Below are positions 43,501 through 53,074 of a stretch of DNA of 64,000 nt, in pieces. Where the stretch lies: the NCBI GenBank assembly GCA_020073705.1, contig JAIQES010000008.1, positions 1-64,000 of the forward strand, in the 5' to 3' direction. This DNA comes from Terriglobia bacterium (GTDB lineage Bacteria; Acidobacteriota; Terriglobia; Acidiferrales; UBA7541). Within the stretch, counting starts at the first letter, position 1, and each line of letters starts with the position of its first letter. Both the position numbers and the translations under genes were made by a program. A model generated the notes under the pieces. That model was not told the origin of the DNA and did no database searches. It saw only the letters and a program-made list of their open reading frames with translations.

Positions 43501-43681
43501 ACGAGAACGAGACTTGTCTTCCCTCCGGCGGAGGCTCAATGAAATTCCCGCAGAAATTGAGCGGGAGTCAGCCCACCTGCGCGATCGGTACAAGAATCCA
43601 ACCGAGCGACTTTTCCCAGTCGCTGTGACCTTTCTGATCCCGCGGAAGCTTGTGCGCGGGCTAGTGGGAGGACATTCGTGA
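40538..43681 (+). CDS. drmD: DISARM SNF2-like helicase DrmD
   Basis: 1047 residues. SNF2/RapA-type helicase: Walker A DDVGLGKT (134-141), VDEAHN (249-254) and a C-terminal helicase lobe with FTEYRATQKWL, ATDAASEGVNLQ and RMEQRNGRVDRHGQ (RNGRxDRxGQ motif VI). The last ~150 residues form a long coiled coil (ERTKNLEKNLQEIAEKE...). DrmD with the class 1 methyltransferase identifies class 1 DISARM, a defence that methylates host DNA and blocks incoming phage DNA. Start ATG 40538; the stop overlaps the next start (GTGA), and all five genes are on one strand with little or no spacing. Confidence 0.93.
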   Translation: MISCPEIGQLVVVRKRPFVVTEIIPSVTNPAKPNHLLKLSSVEDDGLGEEMEVIWELEPGTSIHEKSTLPVPSAFDDPKRLQAFLDAVRWGAISQSDDRELHSPFRSGIEIDEYQLDPVVRALSMPRVNLLIADDVGLGKTIEAGLVVQELILRHRVRSVLIVCPSSLQIQWQEEMRDKFGLEFRIVDSESISQLRRKRGIHLNSWAHFPRLITSIDFLKRERPLRAFKETLPSGDEPTYPRAYDLLIVDEAHNVAPSGRGKYATDSMRTLAVRTLAPHFEHKLFLSATPHNGYRESFSALLELLDSQRFARAVLPDRAQLDAVMVRRMKSELKLNWDGSRRFAERVVKHMEVPYTEEERTAHQMLQNYSALRLKSADSAGERLAAEFVLKLLKKRLFSSPAAFSTTLDKHIASVGARKATASLQREFDEYDQDYADDELYETETAEVVGSASQVLSPLLEDERKLLKQLRQFATRSSQRADSKAQTLIDWLKKSLRPGGKWNSERVIIFTEYRATQKWLYNLLAVHGLVEEGRLELIYGGMQSDERERIKAAFQANPKDSAVRILLATDAASEGVNLQNHCSKLIHYEIPWNPNRMEQRNGRVDRHGQRAPEVHIHHFVGQGFNSAQMSGKVGDLEADLEFLMRAALKVETIREDLGKVGPVIATQVEEAMLGKRTRLDTSRAELEAEPVRRMLKFERKLREQLEKLAAQLDETRNELKLTPEHIENVVRVGLELADQPPLVPVKLDGIWPDPSEIRKTSPVFRLPALSGSWALCAEGLAHPHTHQIRPIVFDPVLATGRDDVVLAHLNHRLIQMCLRLLRAEIWKIGATTKHLSRVSACVVEDSALSNPVVVAHGRIVVLGGDNHRIHEEIIMAGGAFIEGKFQRLNVGETKSAFAAGTSIPAPEPVQIRLQALWSKNEEAVMAALEARCNERTKNLEKNLQEIAEKEVTKVRTVMQELQRAIREELERKDGPQLLLDLGGDERAQRERDLSSLRRRLNEIPAEIERESAHLRDRYKNPTERLFPVAVTFLIPRKLVRGLVGGHS

Positions 43682-46600
43682 GCGTTGCGCGAGATCACGC
43701 CGACTGGCTTTCACTGCTGGAAATCTCCGGCCCGTTCGTTTCCATGCCGGTGTTGATGCGTGTTTTTCCCCAAGGTCTTGACCCTCGGGACCCGGAACAG
43801 GCCCGGCAATTGCGACTGGCCTATGAAGAATGGCAGAGCAACCCTACAGGCCCAGGAAAACAGCGAGGCTGGATCAATCACGTACTGACGCAGCTGTTGA
43901 AGTTCCCAACGGATCTGATTGCAGAAGGTCAAAGCTTACCACCTGGGCTGAGCGCAGCGATGCCTGAGTATGGGGAGACTCTTCGGCCAGATCTGGCACT
44001 TGTAGGTCCGAAAGGCACTGACGCTGCGGGGAAGCCCCAGCTTCTTGTGAGCATCTACCCGCCTGACCAACTGCTTGACCGACCCGTGGCAGGTAAGCAT
44101 TGGAAGGCCATCCCCGCTACGCGCATGATGGAACTTCTCCATGCCGCGGATATCCCGCTTGGCTTGGTGACGAACGGCGAGGAATGGATGTTGGTCTTTG
44201 CTCCCCGCGGCGAAACAACTGGCTTCGCCTCGTGGTACGCCACGCTGTGGATCGAAGAGCAGGTCACGCTTCGAGCGTTTCATTCACTGCTTTCCATAAG
44301 CCGATTTTTCGGAGTAGCAGCATCCGACACTCTTTCCGCCCTATTGAAGGAAAGTGCGCAAGACCAACAAGAAGTCACCAATCAGTTAGGCGATCAAGTT
44401 CGTGACGCAGTTGAAGTTTTGATCCAAGCATTCGACCGGCTTGATCACGAAAGTGGCCGAGCGTTGCTGAAGGGCGTCGAGGAGAAAACCCTATACGACG
44501 CGGCACTCACTGTCATGATGCGCCTCGTCTTTCTGTTCTCAGCAGAAGAACGTGATTTGCTTCATCTCGGAAGGCCCATCTATGACAACAACTACGCCGT
44601 TTCCACCTTGCGAGAGCAGCTGCAGGAAGTTGCCGATCGATACGGCGAAGAAGTGCTGGAACGGCGCTATGACGCGTGGGCTCGTCTACTTTCCAGTTTT
44701 AGGGCCGTGCATGGAGGCGTTCAGCACCAAGACTTACTGATGCCAGCCTACGGTGGCTCGCTCTTCGACCCGAACCGCTATGCTTTCCTCGAAGGGCGTA
44801 CGCAAGAGACTGATTGGCGCGTGACAGCCGCAGAACCTCTCGCGATCAACAATCGCGTAGCTCTACATCTGCTCAAGTCGCTCCAGATGTTGCAAGTCAG
44901 AGTTGCCGGTGGTGGGAGGGCAGAAGCCCGGCGAATCAGTTTCCGCGCCCTCGATATCGAGCAGATTGGACACATATACGAAGGTCTTCTGGACCACAGC
45001 GCCTTTAGAGCTCGGGAAACAGTGCTCGGGCTTGTTGGCACACGAAGGAACACCACTCCAAACATCGCTTTGGACGAGCTCGAAGAACTAGCCAAGAAGG
45101 GCGAAGACAATCTACTTGAGGAACTCAAAGAGCTGACTGGCCGCAGTATTCCTGCATTGAAAAAAGAGTTGGCGGTAAGAGCTGGCGAAGATAACCACAA
45201 GATTCTCGTCGCCTGTGGACAAGAGGAGAAATTGACCGAGCGGGTCACGCGATTTGCAGGACTCCTGCGTGAGGATTCATTTGAACGTCCAGTCGTTGTC
45301 TTGCAAGGAGGGATCTACGTCAGCGAGGGCACCGCTCGAAGCAGCACTGGCACGCACTACACACCTCGAAGCCTGACTGAGCCGATTGTCCAACACACCA
45401 TCGAGCCTCTGGTCTATCGGGGGCCTGCCGAGGGCCTTTCCAAAGAGCAGTGGGAGCTCAAAGCGCCTCACGAAATCCTAGATCTTAAAGTATGTGACAT
45501 GACAATGGGCTCGGGTGCCTTTCTCGTCCAAGTTTGCCGGTATCTTTCAGAGCGCCTGGTGGAGTCCTGGGAGAACCTGGAAAAAGCACATCCCGGAGAA
45601 CTGTTGATAACACCAGAAGGGCTCTTCTCAAGAGGTGAACCAAGCGAACGATTGATTCCGCAGGAGGCCGACGAGCGCCTCGCAATTGCTCGTCGATTGA
45701 TTGCCGACCGATGCCTATACGGTGTTGATATAAATCAAATGGCTGTTGAGATGGCGAAGCTTTCGATCTGGCTGATCACTGTGGATAGGACTCGACCATT
45801 CACGTTCCTTGACCACGCGTTGAAGTGCGGTGATTCTCTTCTAGGAATTTCAAGGGTTAAGCAACTGGAGAAGTTCAGCCTCGATGATGATCATGAGACC
45901 CAGCTAATTATTCTCTCCAATTACCAGGAGCTATTGCGAGGTGCAGTTGCGAAGCGCCGCACACTCGAAGCGCTGCCGAGCAATGACGCTGAGCAAGTTG
46001 CTTCTAAACAAATCCTCAACTCTGAGGCTGATGAGCTCATGAGTCGATTGGAACTTGCATGCGATCTGCTAGTCGGGGCTACGCTCAAGGCGCTAAAAGG
46101 CAAGGAAGAAGAACTAGCTCGTGCAAAGGCTCATCTTAATGTTATCGAATACTTTGAAAAGCCTTTAAAGGAGTTTCGTAATTTCGTTCGCGAACAAATC
46201 AAAGATCGATACCCATTTCACTGGCCACTACGGTTTCCAGAAGTCTTCGAGAGCGGGGGGTTTGATGCGGTAATAGGCAACCCTCCGTACCTCGGAGGAT
46301 CACGGATATCGGGGACACTAGGTGACGATTACCTTTCGTTTCTATTACGGGCCTTCCCAGACACTTCAGGCAATGGTGACCTAGCGTCATTCTTCATCAG
46401 GCGAGCGGCACAACTCCTCCGGAATAACGGTTCACTTGGTCTTGTTACAACCAATTCGATTTCCCAAGGAACTACACGAGAGAATTGCTTGGATCACTTG
46501 GCCAGCAACGGATATCAGATCTATCGAGCGTGGAAAACTACTACTTGGCCTGGAGGCGCAAACGTTTTCGTTAGTATTCTGCATATCTTCAAGGGTTGCT

Positions 46601-47721
46601 GGTTTGGAGAAATTATGTTGGGAGACCGTAAGGTCACCGGCATCTCACCATACCTAGACTCCTCTATTTTGGAATTCAACCCCAAAAGATTGTCCAGAGC
46701 TCTTGGAATCGTCTTCCGGGGTTCAACAATCAGCGGAGAAGGGTTCATCTTGACGGAAACAGAGAAAAGGCAACTTATCGAAACTGATCCAAAATCCGCG
46801 GATGTAATTAAACCTTTTTTAACTGGGCAGGACATTAACCAAAGACCACTTCAGCGATCGGAACGCTTTGCCATAGATCTTGATGGCATGCCAGAAGAAA
46901 AGGCAAGGGTTTACAAAGCATGCTGGGAGTGGCTGTATAACACAGTTCGAATTCAGCGCCAAGGTAATAAGATTGCCAGCCGCGAGAGATTTTGGTGGCA
47001 GTACATCGGACGTCAAGAAGGACTTTATTCCGCGATAGCGGGATTCACGAGAGTCTTAGGTTGTGGACAAGTTTCAAAATATTGGGCAGTGTCATGGCTT
47101 GAACCGGGCCAGGTCTTTGCTGATAAAGTCGTGGTGTTCGCGCTGTCTTCCGATGCTCATTTTGCCGTGCTAAATTCCTGTTTTCATACGGAATGGGCGG
47201 AGAAGACATCTTCTAGATTGAAAGATGACCCAAACTATAACCTAGCGAAAACATTCGAAACCTTTCCGTTCCCAGTCGAGAACTCCTCGCTGAATGGGAT
47301 TGGTGACAGTTTTCATGCCCAAAGGCAGCAGTGTATGAGATCGCGGCTTGAGGGTTTAACTTCCATCTACAATCGGTTGCATGACGATTCCGAAAGTTCC
47401 GCGGACATAAGTCGACTGCGGGCGCTACAAAAAGAGATGGACCACACTGTGGCTGCAGCATATGGATGGAATGATTTGGACTTAAAGCATGATTTTTACA
47501 TCACAGCTCAAGGGGTACGTTACACGATTTGTGACGACGCTCGTCGAGCTGTTCTCGATCACCTTCTGGCACTGAATCACAAATGCTACTTGGAAGAAAC
47601 GTCGAGTGGGTCAGTAAGGAGCAGGACCAAAAACCAGGTGAGGAAGAGTCACAAGAACGGTGGCGGATCCCAGGACAAATCCAACCAGAACGCTCTGTTT
47701 ATTGCGGAGGATCTCAAGTGA
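43678..47721 (+). CDS. drmMI: DISARM class 1 adenine DNA methyltransferase DrmMI
   Basis: 1347 residues from GTG 43678, overlapping drmD. N6-adenine methyltransferase motifs: DMTMGSGAF at 607-615 (SAM) and NPPY at 868-871 (catalysis). The N-terminal ~550 residues are helical and shared by this class of long Type IIG/BREX-PglX-like methyltransferases; the part after NPPY holds the target-recognition region. Bases ~46100-47300, which encode that part, are visibly more AT-rich than the first half. It would mark host DNA and so let the other DISARM proteins recognise unmodified phage DNA. Its stop overlaps the drmA start (GTGA). Confidence 0.93.
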   Translation: MSVARDHADWLSLLEISGPFVSMPVLMRVFPQGLDPRDPEQARQLRLAYEEWQSNPTGPGKQRGWINHVLTQLLKFPTDLIAEGQSLPPGLSAAMPEYGETLRPDLALVGPKGTDAAGKPQLLVSIYPPDQLLDRPVAGKHWKAIPATRMMELLHAADIPLGLVTNGEEWMLVFAPRGETTGFASWYATLWIEEQVTLRAFHSLLSISRFFGVAASDTLSALLKESAQDQQEVTNQLGDQVRDAVEVLIQAFDRLDHESGRALLKGVEEKTLYDAALTVMMRLVFLFSAEERDLLHLGRPIYDNNYAVSTLREQLQEVADRYGEEVLERRYDAWARLLSSFRAVHGGVQHQDLLMPAYGGSLFDPNRYAFLEGRTQETDWRVTAAEPLAINNRVALHLLKSLQMLQVRVAGGGRAEARRISFRALDIEQIGHIYEGLLDHSAFRARETVLGLVGTRRNTTPNIALDELEELAKKGEDNLLEELKELTGRSIPALKKELAVRAGEDNHKILVACGQEEKLTERVTRFAGLLREDSFERPVVVLQGGIYVSEGTARSSTGTHYTPRSLTEPIVQHTIEPLVYRGPAEGLSKEQWELKAPHEILDLKVCDMTMGSGAFLVQVCRYLSERLVESWENLEKAHPGELLITPEGLFSRGEPSERLIPQEADERLAIARRLIADRCLYGVDINQMAVEMAKLSIWLITVDRTRPFTFLDHALKCGDSLLGISRVKQLEKFSLDDDHETQLIILSNYQELLRGAVAKRRTLEALPSNDAEQVASKQILNSEADELMSRLELACDLLVGATLKALKGKEEELARAKAHLNVIEYFEKPLKEFRNFVREQIKDRYPFHWPLRFPEVFESGGFDAVIGNPPYLGGSRISGTLGDDYLSFLLRAFPDTSGNGDLASFFIRRAAQLLRNNGSLGLVTTNSISQGTTRENCLDHLASNGYQIYRAWKTTTWPGGANVFVSILHIFKGCWFGEIMLGDRKVTGISPYLDSSILEFNPKRLSRALGIVFRGSTISGEGFILTETEKRQLIETDPKSADVIKPFLTGQDINQRPLQRSERFAIDLDGMPEEKARVYKACWEWLYNTVRIQRQGNKIASRERFWWQYIGRQEGLYSAIAGFTRVLGCGQVSKYWAVSWLEPGQVFADKVVVFALSSDAHFAVLNSCFHTEWAEKTSSRLKDDPNYNLAKTFETFPFPVENSSLNGIGDSFHAQRQQCMRSRLEGLTSIYNRLHDDSESSADISRLRALQKEMDHTVAAAYGWNDLDLKHDFYITAQGVRYTICDDARRAVLDHLLALNHKCYLEETSSGSVRSRTKNQVRKSHKNGGGSQDKSNQNALFIAEDLK

Positions 47722-50700
47722 CCGCACCTATTCTAACACCTCACACGATCCGTGGAACTCTCACGAATATGGTCATTAGTGATCTACTGGGACCTGCGGG
47801 CGGTTTGACGGAAGAACTCGATCAACGTGAAGACCACGTCTATCAGCGCTACCTGATTGGGATGTTGGCACCGAAGGCTTTAGAGTTAGCTGGTGAAGAA
47901 ATGGACGAGCTGGCGACTGACGAGAGCGAGGATGGTGAAGAAGGAACGGCCGAGAGTGGAGTACCCGCAGGAAGCACGTATTTCCCCTCGTCAATGGGCA
48001 TGAGCTTCGTCGTCGATGGGGACACAAGGGAAATCCAGATCGAAACAGAGTGGGGCCGCTACCTGCGCATTAAGAGCGAGAGCCAAGTTAAGAAGGACGG
48101 AAATCCAGCCCCAGTATGGAAGCGTGAACACATCATTGGCAATCCGCTAATTCTGCAACTCAAGGACGGCCCCATCGAGCCGTATACGCCCCGTGTTGGG
48201 CAGCCTCTGGTTGTGCTGCAAGGACGCATGCGTCTTACGAAGGATAGCTGGGTAGTGACTGTATTTCTGATCAACAACCAAATAGAGCGCAAAGCGAAAA
48301 ATGAGCCCAAAGACGAAGTGTGGGTTTTCCAGCCGAAGATTCGCGCGCATGGTGTTGATGGCCAACCGCTATTTGTTCAGCGGAAGGGCGTCAAGGGTGA
48401 TCTCTCCAAAATGGACCCTTTGACGCGTGAAGAGATTGAAACATTGGAAATGCTCTATCGACACCAGCGAGAATTCGCGGTCGGGCATGGAGTTTCGATT
48501 CACGCAACTTTACCGGAGCCATTCGCAGAAAAGGCAACGCAGGTTGAAACGGAATGGGCGCCAGTCTTTGAGGTTGCACAGCAAACACCTCGCACAACTG
48601 CCGATGACCTGAACCTGAGCGGTTTAGTCCTCGATATGAAATTGCTCGCTGAGCTTCCCAAGAAAGATTTGATTGCGAGCCTTCGAAAACTTGAAGAGGC
48701 ATACGGAATTTGGATTGGCACCGAAAAGGCCAAGCTGACGAATCCATCTGAGAAATTGGCGGGGCACGAGCATGCAGCGGAGCGAGCCATCGAGGGGTGC
48801 ACCCGCGCACAGGAGCGAATCAAAGCGGGCATTGATCTAATCGAGAGCAATCAGAACGCTGAAGATGCGTTTCGATTTGCAAGCAGGGCTATGTGGAAAC
48901 AGCGCATCCACTCCGTATTCTCGAGGAAGGTTCGGAAGAAGGAGATAAAGCCCGAAGATGGAGTCGACTCTCAAGATGCCACGGGCAATCGCAGTTGGCG
49001 CCTTTTCCAACTTGCCTTCATTCTGCTCAACCTTCCTAGCTTGACTGATTTGCATCATCCGGATCGTAGCCACGACACGGAAGCCGTCGCTGATTTACTT
49101 TGGTTTGCCACCGGTGGCGGCAAGACGGAAGCCTATCTCGGTTTGACGGCTTACACTCTGGCCCTTCGACGATTGCAGGGGGAAATTGAAGGTCGTACAG
49201 GCGATCACGGCGTGGCCGTGCTCATGCGCTACACCCTACGACTTCTAACCTTGCAACAATTCCAACGAGCCGCGGCTCTTCTGTGTGCCTGCGAAGTGAT
49301 TCGACGAGAGGACGTAAAGAAGTGGGGCGACACTCCTTTTCGTCTTGGACTTTGGGTCGGGCGCAATGCAACACCAAATACGCTGGCTAAAGCGGCTGAA
49401 TCCTTACGACAAGGGCGTTCAGGCGGGCGTCCGTCGGGTGGCGGAAGCCCTCACCAAATTACCTCCTGCCCTTGGTGCGGAACGGAGATCAAGGAAGCAC
49501 ACCTACGAGTGTATGAAGCCCCGAGCGATGTTGGCCGGTGCGTGACCTACTGCGGCGACAACCTGGGACGTTGTGAGTTTTCAGAAGCAAAGTCCCCGCG
49601 CGAAGGGCTTCCGGTGATAGTGGTTGACGAAGATATCTACCGCCATCCGCCGTCTCTGCTCATAGCTACTGTCGACAAATTCGCTCAGATGCCATGGCGT
49701 GGCGAAACCCAAATGTTGTTTGGAAAGGTGAATGGCATTTGCACGCGACATGGTTTTCGCTCACCAGAAATTGAGGATGCGAATTCGCATCCGCCAAGAA
49801 ACGGCTTACCCAAGGCTCAAACACTCCCACACGAATTCCTGAGGCCACCGGATCTCATCATCCAGGACGAACTACATCTGATTAGCGGTCCGTTGGGTTC
49901 AATGGTCGGGCTGTATGAGTCTGCAGTCGACGAACTTTGCTCTTGGGAAGTCGGGGGCAAGCGTGTCAGACCCAAAGTGATTGCTTCGACCGCTACGATT
50001 CGACGTGCACCAGACCAGGTTCGCAAACTCTTCGTTCGTGAGCTTGATGTCTTCCCCCCGCAGGGAACGAGTATTCAGGACAGCTTCTTCGCTATTCAGC
50101 GCCCGATCGGCGAGAAATACCCAGGACGAAGATATTTGGGCATTTGCGCCTTTGGCCGTCGTTACCCCGTAGCGATGATCCGCACATACGTCGCCTATAT
50201 GGCCGCGGCTCAAGCACTCTTCGATCAGTACGACAATCTCGCAGATCCGTGGATGACAGTTGCAGGGTATTTCAACTCCATCCGGGAGCTGGCGGGCACC
50301 CGCCGACTTGTGGAAGACGATATCCGCGCCCGATTGCGCGACGCGGACCAGCGTGGACTTGCGAAGCGACGTGTGCGAGCGGTAGAAGAACTCACCTCAC
50401 GGAAGTCGGGCACAGACATCCCGAAGATTCTTGAACGACTTGAAGCGAGATTCGATAAGGCTCTTGAAGCTCAGCGGGCCCAGGAAAGAAAAGAAGGAAA
50501 GCCACCTAGTTCACCCACACCTTACGATGTGGTTCTCGCGACAAACATGATCTCTGTCGGGGTTGATATTGATCGTCTTGGATCGATGATCGTCGCAGGT
50601 CAACCGAAGAACACTTCGGAATACATTCAGGCGACAAGCCGCGTTGGCCGTTCGGCGGAGGGGCCCGGTTTGGTGTGTACCCTATACAATTGGGCTCGGC

Positions 50701-51203
50701 CGCGGGACCTTTCTCATTACGAAAGGTTCGAGCACTACCACGAAACTTTTTACAAACACGTTGAAGCGCTATCCGTTACGCCGTTCTCAGCACGAGCACT
50801 TGATCGGGGGCTCTCCGGAACAATGGTTGCCCTGATGCGTCTGTGGGATGAACACTTGAACGGGAACCAGACCGCCGGGCAATTGACGGACACCGACGTT
50901 CTGATGCCAGCGGTCTTCGAGAGACTGACAAAGCGTGCCGAGGATGCTACGCACGATAGACTAGCAGCGGAGAGAGTCCTCGACATGTTGGAACGGCGCA
51001 GAGATGAATGGCTCCGACGTGTTCACGGCCAGAAGGACCATCGACTGTGTTACCAACCTGAAGGTGACGCGACTGTCGGTTTGTTAGAACATGCCGCTTT
51101 GCAAGATTGGGAATTGTTCACTTGCCTTGACTCACTGCGAGATGTTGAGGGGACAGCAGCTTTGGTTTTGGATCAGCGAACTTCAGGTTTGCGCACGGAT
51201 TGA
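47718..51203 (+). CDS. drmA: DISARM helicase DrmA
   Basis: 1161 residues from GTG 47718, overlapping the drmMI stop and preceded by GGAGG; the frame is open farther upstream but only inside drmMI. Helicase motifs: WFATGGGKTEAY with Lys469, QDELHLISGPLGS (DELH 717-720), SATIRRAPDQVRKLF, and ATNMISVGVDIDRLGSMIVA with QATSRVGRS (motif VI). A probable Cys cluster (CPWCG near residue 586, later CTRH) may bind zinc. DrmA and DrmB form the DISARM complex that loads on phage DNA with a 5' overhang. It is 1161 residues, as expected of full-length DrmA. Confidence 0.94.
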   Translation: MTAPILTPHTIRGTLTNMVISDLLGPAGGLTEELDQREDHVYQRYLIGMLAPKALELAGEEMDELATDESEDGEEGTAESGVPAGSTYFPSSMGMSFVVDGDTREIQIETEWGRYLRIKSESQVKKDGNPAPVWKREHIIGNPLILQLKDGPIEPYTPRVGQPLVVLQGRMRLTKDSWVVTVFLINNQIERKAKNEPKDEVWVFQPKIRAHGVDGQPLFVQRKGVKGDLSKMDPLTREEIETLEMLYRHQREFAVGHGVSIHATLPEPFAEKATQVETEWAPVFEVAQQTPRTTADDLNLSGLVLDMKLLAELPKKDLIASLRKLEEAYGIWIGTEKAKLTNPSEKLAGHEHAAERAIEGCTRAQERIKAGIDLIESNQNAEDAFRFASRAMWKQRIHSVFSRKVRKKEIKPEDGVDSQDATGNRSWRLFQLAFILLNLPSLTDLHHPDRSHDTEAVADLLWFATGGGKTEAYLGLTAYTLALRRLQGEIEGRTGDHGVAVLMRYTLRLLTLQQFQRAAALLCACEVIRREDVKKWGDTPFRLGLWVGRNATPNTLAKAAESLRQGRSGGRPSGGGSPHQITSCPWCGTEIKEAHLRVYEAPSDVGRCVTYCGDNLGRCEFSEAKSPREGLPVIVVDEDIYRHPPSLLIATVDKFAQMPWRGETQMLFGKVNGICTRHGFRSPEIEDANSHPPRNGLPKAQTLPHEFLRPPDLIIQDELHLISGPLGSMVGLYESAVDELCSWEVGGKRVRPKVIASTATIRRAPDQVRKLFVRELDVFPPQGTSIQDSFFAIQRPIGEKYPGRRYLGICAFGRRYPVAMIRTYVAYMAAAQALFDQYDNLADPWMTVAGYFNSIRELAGTRRLVEDDIRARLRDADQRGLAKRRVRAVEELTSRKSGTDIPKILERLEARFDKALEAQRAQERKEGKPPSSPTPYDVVLATNMISVGVDIDRLGSMIVAGQPKNTSEYIQATSRVGRSAEGPGLVCTLYNWARPRDLSHYERFEHYHETFYKHVEALSVTPFSARALDRGLSGTMVALMRLWDEHLNGNQTAGQLTDTDVLMPAVFERLTKRAEDATHDRLAAERVLDMLERRRDEWLRRVHGQKDHRLCYQPEGDATVGLLEHAALQDWELFTCLDSLRDVEGTAALVLDQRTSGLRTD

Positions 51204-51223
51204 TAGTCGGACCCAGGGGAGAT

Positions 51224-53071
51224 ATGAACGAAATTGGTGAGATTCGCCCAACGCAGATGATCTACACGTTTGGTGTAGGCGCACTTGTGGACCTGCCGAA
51301 CATGTCAGCTCTCGTGATGGGATTGGATGATTGGAATACTCAATATTGTCGCGAAATTCACGAAGACCGGTTGATCGCAGCAATTCAGCGCAGACTTGGT
51401 CCCCAGGTCTCCAAACTCTATCTACCGCCGATCACGTTGGACGACACGAAGATTGATCCGGGTGCACCAGCTATCGGTGTTCCAGTCACACCGTTCCCCC
51501 GATGGATGCGTTGCTCGTTGTGCGACACTCTGTCGACGGTCGAGTCTGGTGTCTTTCGATTGAAACAAGATCCTTGGAGGCCCGACCGGACAGAATTCCA
51601 GCATGAGGGGTGTAGTCGAGCCAGGGGCGGGGGAAATCCGTCTGCACTATCCGTGCGATTTCTTTTGGCTTGTCGAGAAGGACACCTGACCGACTTCCCT
51701 TGGGTTGAGTTCGTCCACAAGGGAAATGTACCTTGTAAGCCCGCCCAACTGACACTTCGTGAGTTTGGAATCTCGGGAGACGCTTCTGACATCATCGTCA
51801 AATGCCTTGAGTGCAATAGTGAGAGACGCATGGCGGATGCGTTCGAGCGAGACACCAGTTTTTCGTGCCCGGCACATCATCCACACCTGAGACTTATTGA
51901 ACCCAAGGGATGCAAAGAGCCGGCACGGACTATCCTTCTTGGAGCCTCCAACAGTTGGTTTGCGGTTTCACTATCCGCTCTATCAATTCCTCAAGCGAGT
52001 GATTGCCTCGGAAAACTCGTCGAAGAAAAGTGGGTGGATTTGAAGGGCATTGATTCCTCTGACGAAGTCCTTTTCTATCGAAAGAACATTCAGAAATTTC
52101 CGGGTCTTATCATGCTCTTTTCGGAATTTAGCAATGCTGAGATCTGGGAGGCCATAGAAACAAAACGTGCAGGTGAGGGTAAGAATGAAGCGCTGGTAGA
52201 GGACTTGAAGTTGCCGGAATGGCAGGTATTTTCTAATCCGGATGCAGCCACAGAGAACCGGGATTTCAAGCTGCGGAAGGTAACAGCGCCAAAAGACTTC
52301 GAATTGCGGTTCGAGAATACGGTCCTAATCGAGCGTATCCGAGAAGTTAGAGCCTTGGTTGGTTACACACGAATCGAGTCGAACGCCGATTTTGCTGAGG
52401 TGACACAGCTAAAAGATAGCCGGATGAGTCCGCTATCCAGAACTGCGCCGACGTGGCTACCCGCATCTGAAGTCCGCGGCGAAGGTATCTTTCTCCGATT
52501 ACGGGAGGATGCTGTTCTTTCTTGGGAAGCCAAGGAATCGGTCCAGGCACTTGAGAAGGAATTCTTTGAATCACACAAGCATTGGCGCAAATTGCGTAGA
52601 CTTGATCCGGTACATGAAGGATTCCCTGGTATCCGTTTAGTTCTTCTCCACTCCCTTGCCCATGCATTGATGCGCCAAATTGTCCTTGATTGTGGCTATA
52701 GTTCTGCAAGTATCCGCGAACGGCTCTACTCTCGCAATCGAGACGAAGAGGGGGGGCCTATGGCTGGGATTCTTCTCTACACCGCGGCTCCGGACAGCGA
52801 AGGTACGCTTGGGGGCTTAGTCGAACTTGGTGATCCCCTGTCCCTTGGAAGACACCTTAAGCAGGCTTTTGAGAGTGTGAGAATCTGCGCGTCAGACCCG
52901 CTCTGCTCTGAACACGCGCCTTCCAACGATGGCCGCGGAATTCACGCCGCGTGTTGCCATGCTTGCCTCTTTGCGCCCGAGACTTCCTGCGAACGCGGCA
53001 ACCGCTATCTTGATCGCTCCGTTCTCGTTGAAACATTTAGCGACAATGGCACGGCATTCTTCACTGAGTGA
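51224..53071 (+). CDS. drmB: DISARM protein DrmB (DUF1998)
   Basis: 615 residues from ATG 51224 with AGGGGAGA upstream; a TTG at 51200 is also in frame but lacks a site. The N-terminus (IGEIRPTQMIYTFGVGALVDL) is the usual DrmB start. Residues ~95-270 contain scattered Cys (CSLCD, CREG, CLECNSE), and the C-terminal DUF1998 part has LVLLHSLAHALMRQI, then a cluster HAACCHACLFAPETSC that probably binds metal. It partners DrmA in DISARM. The frame overlaps drmA by 4 bases at the TTG and is followed by drmC after 3 bases. Confidence 0.93.
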   Translation: MNEIGEIRPTQMIYTFGVGALVDLPNMSALVMGLDDWNTQYCREIHEDRLIAAIQRRLGPQVSKLYLPPITLDDTKIDPGAPAIGVPVTPFPRWMRCSLCDTLSTVESGVFRLKQDPWRPDRTEFQHEGCSRARGGGNPSALSVRFLLACREGHLTDFPWVEFVHKGNVPCKPAQLTLREFGISGDASDIIVKCLECNSERRMADAFERDTSFSCPAHHPHLRLIEPKGCKEPARTILLGASNSWFAVSLSALSIPQASDCLGKLVEEKWVDLKGIDSSDEVLFYRKNIQKFPGLIMLFSEFSNAEIWEAIETKRAGEGKNEALVEDLKLPEWQVFSNPDAATENRDFKLRKVTAPKDFELRFENTVLIERIREVRALVGYTRIESNADFAEVTQLKDSRMSPLSRTAPTWLPASEVRGEGIFLRLREDAVLSWEAKESVQALEKEFFESHKHWRKLRRLDPVHEGFPGIRLVLLHSLAHALMRQIVLDCGYSSASIRERLYSRNRDEEGGPMAGILLYTAAPDSEGTLGGLVELGDPLSLGRHLKQAFESVRICASDPLCSEHAPSNDGRGIHAACCHACLFAPETSCERGNRYLDRSVLVETFSDNGTAFFTE

Positions 53072-53074
53072 CAC

